From: an uncultured Oscillospiraceae bacterium
Lineage (GTDB): Bacteria; Bacillota; Clostridia; Oscillospirales; Oscillospiraceae
Direction of reading: 5' to 3'
Assembly (NCBI GenBank): GCA_910579595.1
Contig: CAJTVM010000078.1
Location: 1-11,885 of the forward strand
DNA: 11,885 nucleotides
Under the pieces are notes generated by a model. That model had not been told where the DNA came from and did not search any database. It saw nothing but the letters and a program-made list of their open reading frames with translations. Below, piece after piece: positions 7,780 to 11,885 of this stretch. The position numbers and the translations under genes were made by a program. The first letter of the stretch is position 1. Every line of letters starts with the position of its first letter.

Positions 7780-9951
7780 TTAGTTGTCGGTCTCGGTTTT
7801 TTTGGCGCGGGTTTTACGGGTTTTGGGTTTTTCCTCCCCGGCGTCGTCCTTTTTTGCCCGGGGCTTGCGCCCCGGCTTCTTTGGGGCCGTCCCGGCCTGC
7901 GCGGCGGCGGTTTCCGCCTTAGGCTTGCGCCCCGGCTTCTTCTTGGGGGCGGGCTCGCCGCTCTGCGCCGCCGCCTCCGCCTTCTTGGCGCGGGTGCGCT
8001 TGGGCTTGGGGGCCTCGGCCGGTTCGGCAGCGTCCTCCGCCTCGGCCTTGGCGGGGCCGCGGGCGGCCTTGTGCTCATAAATCACGGCGGACATGGGCGG
8101 CAGGGTCAGCTCCACGCTGTAGGGCAGGCCGTGCAGCTCCTCCTTCTTGGCCTTGACGGGGACAAGCTCCGTGCCAGTGCCGCCGTACTTGGCGTCGTCG
8201 CTGGACAGCACCGGCGTATAGGTGCCCGCCTTGGGTACGCCGATCTGGTAGCCCGTCCGGGCGATGGGGCAGAAGTTGCATACCACGATGATCTCCTTGC
8301 CCTTCTCGTCAATCCGGCGGAAGGCGATGACGCTCTGTTGGTAGTCGTCGCAGGAGATCCATTTGAAGCCCTCCCAATCGGTGTCGTTGCGCCACAGGGC
8401 GGGGTGATCCAGATAGTAGTGGTTGAGGTCCCTCACATAGCTCTGCATCCGCTGGTGGTTCTCGTACTGGAGCAGGAACCAGTCCAGTTCTTTCTTCTCG
8501 TCCCACTCGATGAACTGGGCGAACTCGCCGCCCATGAACAAAAGCTTCTTGCCCGGGTGGGTCATCATATAACCGTAGAACGCCCGCAGGCTCTGGAACT
8601 TCTCGCCGTACTCGCCGGGCATCTTGTTGATGAGGGAGCACTTGCCGTGGACCACCTCGTCGTGGGACAGGGGAAGTACGAAGTTCTCCGAGAAGGCGTA
8701 GGTCAGGGAGAAGGTGATGTTGTTGTGCTTGCCGCTGCGGAACAGGGGGTCGGTGGACATATAGTCCACCATGTCGTGCATCCAGCCCATATTCCACTTG
8801 AAATTGAAGCCCAGGCCGTTGAAGCCTTCCTTGGGCTTGGTAACGTTGGCGTAGGCGGTGGACTCCTCGGCGCACATGATGACGGAGGGATCGAAGGCGA
8901 AGGCGGCGGCGTTCATGTCCTGGAGGAAGGCCACGGCCTCCAGGTTGATGTTGCCGCCGTACTTGTTGGGCCGCCACTCGCCGCCCCGGCGGCCATAGTC
9001 CAGATACAGCATGGAGGCCACCGCGTCCACCCGGATGCCGTCCACATGGAATTTGTCCAGCCAGTACACCACGTTGGAGATCAGGAAGGAGCGCACCTCA
9101 TAGCGGCCGTAGTCAAAGACACGGGTACCCCAGTCGGGGTGATCCCGGCGCAGGGGGTCGGCGGGCTCGTAGCAGTAGCCGCCGTCGAACTCAAACAGGC
9201 CGCACTCGTCCCGGGGGAAGTGGGCGCCCACCCAGTCGATGATGACGCCGATGCCCTCGCCGTGGAGGATGTCCACGAACTTCATGAAGTCGTGGGGGGT
9301 ACCATACCGGGAGGTGGGGGCGTAATAGCCGGTGACCTGGTAGCCCCAGGAGGGGTCGTAAGGATACTCGCTGATGGGGAGCAGCTCCACATGGGTGTAG
9401 CCCATATCCTTCAGGTAGGGGGCCAGCTGCTTGGCGCACTCCTCGTAAGTGAGGAAGTTGCCGTCCTCATATTTCCGCCAGGAGCCCAGGTGCATCTCGT
9501 AGATGTTCATGGGGCTTTTCAGCATATCCCGGCGGCCCCTGGCCCGGCGGTAGGCGGCGTCCGTCCACTCAAAGCCGTCCAGATCGAACACCTTGCTGGC
9601 GTTTTCCGGGCGGGTGGCGGAGTGGTTGCCATAGGGATCGGCGCGGAACACAAAGGTGCCGTCGGGCCGCTCGATATAGTACTTGTAGTCGTCAAAGGTT
9701 TCGACGCCGGGGATAAACCGTTCCCAGATGGCGGGGGCAATGCGCTCCATAGCGGGGGACGCCTTGTCCCAGTCGTTGAATTTGCCCAGCACCCGCACGC
9801 TCTTGGCATGGGGGGCCCAGACCCGGAAGACGTAGCCTTCCTGCCCGTCCGCCACCTGCTTGTGGCAGCCCAAGAACTTGTACGCGTCGGTGCTTGTCCC
9901 CGCGCTGAACCGGGCGATGGCTTCGCTGAGTTGATCCGTTTTCTTCAACAT
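7780..9951 (-). CDS. glgB: 1,4-alpha-glucan branching enzyme with a basic C-terminal tail
   Basis: This 723-residue enzyme cuts alpha-1,4 chains and rejoins them as alpha-1,6 branches. A CBM48-like N-terminal domain (about 25-110: YVFRVWAPHAKSVRVLGKFNDW) precedes a GH13 barrel with all four conserved regions: DWVGAHFP (239-246), DGIRVDAV with nucleophile Asp309, AEEST with acid/base Glu362, and LSHDEV with His430 and Asp431. The enzyme proper ends near residue 627, the usual GlgB length. About 96 extra residues follow, very rich in Lys, Arg, Ala and Pro, without hydrophobic aliphatic or aromatic residues. They contain repeated KPGRKP and TRAKK motifs that resemble AT-hooks or histone H1 tails. 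I chose the ATG at 9951 because GGAGG (9961-9957) lies five bases upstream; the TTG at 9963 has no usable site. It is the first gene of glgBCDA and has a strong promoter. Confidence 0.97.
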   Translation of the reverse strand: MLKKTDQLSEAIARFSAGTSTDAYKFLGCHKQVADGQEGYVFRVWAPHAKSVRVLGKFNDWDKASPAMERIAPAIWERFIPGVETFDDYKYYIERPDGTFVFRADPYGNHSATRPENASKVFDLDGFEWTDAAYRRARGRRDMLKSPMNIYEMHLGSWRKYEDGNFLTYEECAKQLAPYLKDMGYTHVELLPISEYPYDPSWGYQVTGYYAPTSRYGTPHDFMKFVDILHGEGIGVIIDWVGAHFPRDECGLFEFDGGYCYEPADPLRRDHPDWGTRVFDYGRYEVRSFLISNVVYWLDKFHVDGIRVDAVASMLYLDYGRRGGEWRPNKYGGNINLEAVAFLQDMNAAAFAFDPSVIMCAEESTAYANVTKPKEGFNGLGFNFKWNMGWMHDMVDYMSTDPLFRSGKHNNITFSLTYAFSENFVLPLSHDEVVHGKCSLINKMPGEYGEKFQSLRAFYGYMMTHPGKKLLFMGGEFAQFIEWDEKKELDWFLLQYENHQRMQSYVRDLNHYYLDHPALWRNDTDWEGFKWISCDDYQQSVIAFRRIDEKGKEIIVVCNFCPIARTGYQIGVPKAGTYTPVLSSDDAKYGGTGTELVPVKAKKEELHGLPYSVELTLPPMSAVIYEHKAARGPAKAEAEDAAEPAEAPKPKRTRAKKAEAAAQSGEPAPKKKPGRKPKAETAAAQAGTAPKKPGRKPRAKKDDAGEEKPKTRKTRAKKTETDN
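7862..7941. repeat. Imperfect in-frame repeats encoding the GlgB basic tail
   Basis: The 20-bp plus-strand run GGCTTGCGCCCCGGCTTCTT occurs at 7862-7881 and again at 7922-7941, exactly 60 bp apart, so the repeat preserves the glgB reading frame. Both copies encode the KKPGRKP core on the minus strand. A second, shorter pair, TTGGCGCGGGT at 7802-7812 and 7985-7995, flanks them 183 bp (61 codons) apart and encodes TRAKK. The layout suggests that the tail grew by in-frame duplication. Confidence 0.75.
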
Positions 9952-9970
9952 AAGTGCCTCCAAACCTCCG

Positions 9971-9984
9971 CCGCCAGCGGGCGG
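9971..9984 (-). other. GC-rich hairpin next to the glgB ribosome binding site
   Basis: The minus strand reads CCGCC-CGCT-GGCGG, a 5-bp all-GC stem with a 4-nt loop. It directly precedes two GGAGG sites (9969-9965 and 9961-9957), of which the second is correctly spaced for the glgB ATG. It lies in a leader of about 80 nt. It may tune ribosome access; no U-tract follows, so it is not a terminator. Confidence 0.4.
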
Positions 9985-10037
9985 AAATTTCAGTGAATTG
10001 TACTCGTACGCCTTTAGGGCATACTCTGTTCTATAAT

Positions 10038-10066
10038 ATTATAGCTTGGCTGGAACATAAAGTCAA
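10038..10066 (-). promoter_or_regulatory. Promoter of the glgBCDA unit
   Basis: On the minus strand TTGACT (10066-10061, 5 of 6 to consensus) is followed after exactly 17 bp by a perfect TATAAT (10043-10038). The -10 is half of a 12-bp palindrome TATAATATTATA (10032-10043). Transcription should begin near 10031, leaving a leader of about 80 nt before the glgB ATG. This is the strongest-looking promoter serving the glycogen genes. Confidence 0.85.
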
Positions 10067-10165
10067 GATGCACAAAAAATCAATTGAAAAACCATTGTGT
10101 TTCTGTCATTGTGAGCGAAACGTGGTCGAATTGTTGCAAAAAACGGGGAAATCAGCCGGTCAGGC
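10067..10165. promoter_or_regulatory. Divergent regulatory region between glgB and the MATE gene
   Basis: This AT-rich stretch of about 100 bp lies between the two outward-facing promoters and holds no credible gene. An 8-bp palindrome TCAATTGA (10080-10087) lies 13 bp upstream of the glgB -35 box. ATTGTGAGCG (10108-10117) resembles one half of a LacI-type operator, but no matching second half is present. It is the natural place for regulator binding, though no specific regulator can be named. Confidence 0.4.
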
Positions 10166-10194
10166 TTGCTATTTAGAAATGTCGGGCGTATAAT
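10166..10194 (+). promoter_or_regulatory. Promoter of the MATE transporter gene
   Basis: TTGCTA (10166-10171, 4 of 6 to consensus) and a perfect TATAAT (10189-10194) are separated by 17 bp. The predicted start near 10201 gives a leader of about 34 nt that contains the ribosome binding site AAAGGAAG. The TTG of the -35 box also opens the longest form of the downstream reading frame, but a start codon cannot lie in its own promoter. Confidence 0.75.
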
Positions 10195-10234
10195 AGCCCC
10201 CGCAAATTTAAAAAGCAAAGGAAGCTCAGCCGCC

Positions 10235-11572
10235 ATGATGTTTACCCAACGCCAAATTACCGCCCTGCTGATCCCCCTGATGCTGGAGCAGATCCTGTCC
10301 GGCCTGATGGGGATTGCGGACACCATGATGGTCACCGCCGTGGGGGAGAGCGCCATCTCGGCGGTGTCGCTGGTGGACACCATCAATACGCTGATGCTCA
10401 ACCTGCTCAGCGCCCTGGCGGCGGGGGGCGTCATTGTGTGCTCCCAGTACCTGGGCCGGGAGCAGGCGGCGCTGGCCAACAACGCCGCCCGGCAGGTACT
10501 GATTGTGAGCCTGGGGCTGGGCGCGGGGATGATGGCGCTGTGCCTGGCGCTGCGCCGCCCCCTGCTGTCGCTGATATTCGGCGCGGTGGAGCAGTCCGTG
10601 ATGGAGCAGGCACTGGACTATTTCTTCATTACCGCCCTGTCCTACCCCTTCCTGGCCGCCCAGCAGACGGCCGCGGCGGTGTTCCGCGCGGGCCGGAACT
10701 CCACGCCCCCCATGATAGTGGCGGCGGTGGCCAACGGCGTCAACATCGCCGGCAACGCTGTGCTGATTTTTGTGTTGCACCAGGGGGTGGTGGGGGCCGC
10801 CCTGGCCACCCTGGCCTCCCGGATCGTCAGCGCGGTGGTGCTTCTGGCCCTGCTGCGCAGCCCCAGGCTGGCGGTGTCCATCCGGGATTACCGCCGCATC
10901 CGGCCGGACCGGGCGGTGATCGGCACGGTGCTCCGGGTGGGCGTGCCCACCGGGGTGGAAAACGCCATGTTCCAGTTGGGCAAGCTGATGGTGCAGTCCA
11001 CGGTGGCCACCTTCTCCACCGCCGCCATCGCCGCCCACGCCATGGCCCAGACCCTGGATATGGTGCAGGCTATGCCCAGCATGGCCGTTGGCATCGGCCT
11101 GCTCACCGTGGTGGGCCAGTGCATGGGCGCGGGCCGGGTGGAGGAGGCCAAGACTTACACCCGGCGGTTCTGCCTACTGTCCGAGGGGCTGTTGGCAGTG
11201 ATGTCCCTGCTGGTGGTGGCCATGACGCCGGTGGTCACAACCGTGTCCAAAATGACGCCAGAGAGCGCCGGGCTGACCTTCCGCCTGCTGCTGCTGATCA
11301 GCGCGGGCAAGCTGGCGCTGTGGGTGGCGGCGTTTACCCTGCCCCAAGGGATGCGGGCCGCCGGGGACGTGCGGTTCTCGGCGTGGATGTCCGCCGCGTC
11401 CATGTGGATTTTCCGGGTAGGGCTGTGCATGGTGCTGTGCCGGGGGCTGGGCGTGGGGCTGTACGGCGTGTGGATCGCCTGGCTGTGCGACTGGCTGTGC
11501 CGGGGGAGCGTCTATATCCTGCGCTTCCGCAGCGGGCGGTGGACTGCCAAACAGGTCCTCCGGGGGGATTGA
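10235..11572 (+). CDS. MATE-family multidrug/cation-coupled efflux transporter
   Basis: This 445-residue inner-membrane protein belongs to the MATE exporters, which expel organic cations, drugs or metabolites in exchange for Na+ or H+. The two six-helix halves are visible. Half one opens with IPLMLEQILSGLMGIADTMMV (about 13-33). Half two opens with VGVPTGVENAMFQLGKLMVQ (235-254), followed by VGIGLLTVVGQCMGAGRVEEA (285-305), the usual position of the GQxxGAG-type motif. About twelve hydrophobic segments fit the family, as does the length. The start at 10235 has AAAGGAAG (10217-10224) ten bases upstream; a second ATG at 10238 is almost equivalent. It is transcribed away from the glycogen genes under its own promoter, so a metabolic link is not implied. 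The substrate cannot be predicted. Confidence 0.92.
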   Translation: MMFTQRQITALLIPLMLEQILSGLMGIADTMMVTAVGESAISAVSLVDTINTLMLNLLSALAAGGVIVCSQYLGREQAALANNAARQVLIVSLGLGAGMMALCLALRRPLLSLIFGAVEQSVMEQALDYFFITALSYPFLAAQQTAAAVFRAGRNSTPPMIVAAVANGVNIAGNAVLIFVLHQGVVGAALATLASRIVSAVVLLALLRSPRLAVSIRDYRRIRPDRAVIGTVLRVGVPTGVENAMFQLGKLMVQSTVATFSTAAIAAHAMAQTLDMVQAMPSMAVGIGLLTVVGQCMGAGRVEEAKTYTRRFCLLSEGLLAVMSLLVVAMTPVVTTVSKMTPESAGLTFRLLLLISAGKLALWVAAFTLPQGMRAAGDVRFSAWMSAASMWIFRVGLCMVLCRGLGVGLYGVWIAWLCDWLCRGSVYILRFRSGRWTAKQVLRGD

Positions 11573-11597
11573 CATTTTGCCGGGAATGGGGTATTTT
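11569..11597 (+). promoter_or_regulatory. Likely tRNA-Ser promoter overlapping the MATE stop codon
   Basis: A perfect TTGACA (11569-11574) contains the TGA stop of the MATE gene (11570-11572). It is followed after 17 bp by TATTTT (11592-11597, 4 of 6 to TATAAT). Transcription would begin near 11604, about 37 nt before the tRNA. Position and spacing fit a dedicated tRNA promoter. The -10 box is imperfect, so read-through from the MATE promoter could also contribute. Confidence 0.6.
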
Positions 11598-11600
11598 ATA

Positions 11601-11634
11601 TAGGTGGTTTCCCTCCGGAGCATAAAACCACCTA
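11601..11634 (+). repeat. Inverted repeat between the MATE gene and tRNA-Ser
   Basis: TAGGTGGTTT (11601-11610) pairs perfectly with AAACCACCTA (11625-11634), a 10-bp stem around a 14-nt loop. The loop itself contains the palindrome CTCCGGAG (11613-11620). No T-tract follows on either strand, so it is not a standard intrinsic terminator. If the promoter at 11569-11597 is used, the stem begins close to the transcript's 5' end and would form the tRNA precursor leader, ending seven bases before the mature tRNA. Confidence 0.6.
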
Positions 11635-11640
11635 ATCTAT

Positions 11641-11729
11641 GCAGCGGTATCGAAGTGGTCATAACGGGGCTGACTCGAAATCAGTTTGGGAGCAATCCCA
11701 CGAGGGTTCGAATCCCTCCCGCTGCGCCA
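11641..11729 (+). tRNA. tRNA-Ser, anticodon CGA (reads UCG)
   Basis: A full cloverleaf can be drawn. The acceptor arm GCAGCGG (11641-11647) pairs with CCGCTGC (11719-11725), with discriminator G at 11726 and an encoded CCA at 11727-11729. The anticodon arm GCTGA/TCAGT (one G-U pair) closes the loop CTCGAAA with anticodon CGA at 11676-11678. A long class II variable arm, TGGGA/TCCCA with a GCAA loop (11687-11700), supports serine. The T arm is GAGGG-TTCGAAT-CCCTC (11702-11718). No feature suggests a pseudogene. Confidence 0.96.
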
Positions 11730-11747
11730 TCTAGAACGAACAGTTTA

Positions 11748-11776
11748 GATGCCGTGGGCTGAACGCCTACGGCATC
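11748..11776 (+). other. Strong hairpin downstream of tRNA-Ser
   Basis: GATGCCGTGGGC (11748-11759) pairs with GCCTACGGCATC (11765-11776) over 12 bp, including one G-U pair, around the 5-nt loop TGAAC. It begins 18 bp after the tRNA CCA, where a terminator would be expected. The nearest T-run (11791-11795) is 14 bases beyond the stem, so it does not fit a classical Rho-independent terminator. It may be an imperfect terminator or a recombination-related element. Confidence 0.5.
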
Positions 11777-11885
11777 AACCGTTTCCAGCGTTTTTGCCCC
11801 CCACTTTTTCATAAGGCGAACGACAGATGCCAGTAAGCGTCAAATAGGGCTGAACCTACACCCCCTATGGTAGAATAGGAAGGAA
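11777..11885. other. Region past the tRNA: short repeats, no gene recognised
   Basis: No convincing coding region is seen before the window ends. AGATGCC (11747-11753) recurs at 11825-11831, and GGGCTGAAC (11756-11764) recurs at 11847-11855. ATAGGG (11844-11849) and CCCTAT (11863-11868) form a short inverted repeat. The last bases, AGGAAGGAA, resemble a ribosome binding site for a gene that would begin outside the window. Confidence 0.4.

Noticed and set aside
9952..9963. GlgB starting at TTG 9963
   Set aside because: The upstream GGAGG is only one base away, whereas the GGAGG at 9961-9957 is ideally placed for ATG 9951.
8071..9996. A 641-codon open frame on the plus strand opposite glgB
   Set aside because: The same artefact: it is fully antisense to an intact GH13 enzyme, has a repetitive composition and no credible ribosome binding site.
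10108..10117. A LacI-type or CcpA (cre) operator at ATTGTGAGCG
   Set aside because: Only one half-site matches, and the cre consensus fails at key positions.
10166..10234. A longer MATE protein starting at TTG 10166
   Set aside because: That TTG is part of the -35 box, and the -10 box lies inside the extra codons, so it would not be in the transcript. ATG 10235 has a proper ribosome binding site.
10438..11625. A 395-codon open frame overlapping the MATE gene in another frame
   Set aside because: The product is Gly/Pro/Arg-rich and lacks membrane segments, whereas the MATE frame has clear family motifs.
11601..11634. Intrinsic terminator for the MATE gene
   Set aside because: The stem is good, but no T-tract follows on either strand.

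Overview
The window is a GC-rich stretch of a bacterial chromosome, most likely from Bacillota, class Clostridia, and perhaps an Oscillospiraceae-type gut anaerobe. Three things support this: the paired glgC/glgD ADP-glucose pyrophosphorylase genes, a Gram-positive pattern; strong AGGAGG-type ribosome binding sites; and a very high third-position GC content. The genus and species are guesses.

Positions 1 to about 9950, all on the minus strand, form a glycogen locus. Read in the direction of transcription it is glgB (branching enzyme), glgC and glgD (ADP-glucose pyrophosphorylase pair), glgA (synthase), a 212-bp gap with its own promoter and an intrinsic terminator, glgP (phosphorylase), a ROK-family glucokinase, and pgi (glucose-6-phosphate isomerase, cut by the window edge). 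GlgC/GlgD make ADP-glucose from glucose-1-phosphate, GlgA polymerises it and GlgB branches it. GlgP releases glucose-1-phosphate again. The glucokinase and Pgi link free glucose and glucose-6-phosphate to glycolysis. Phosphoglucomutase and a debranching enzyme are needed to close the cycle and are not in this window. Within the two gene blocks spacing is tight, from a 4-nt overlap to 37 bp, so they look like glgBCDA and glgP-glk-pgi units.

Positions 9952-10234 are a divergent control region with two near-consensus sigma-A-type promoters back to back: one for glgB (minus) and one for a MATE-family efflux transporter (plus, 10235-11572). A perfect TTGACA box overlaps the MATE stop codon and probably drives a tRNA-Ser(CGA) gene at 11641-11729. 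Past the tRNA lie a strong hairpin and short repeats with no recognisable gene before the window ends.

The most notable features are: (1) an extended -10 promoter followed at once by a 15-bp, GNRA-capped intrinsic terminator inside the glgP leader, which looks like an attenuator of glycogen breakdown; (2) a roughly 96-residue Lys/Arg/Ala/Pro-rich, histone-H1- or AT-hook-like tail on GlgB; (3) a GlgD that has lost the recognisable catalytic motifs of GlgC. Most of the locus is an ordinary glycogen operon, and I see no sign of a wholly new multi-gene system.
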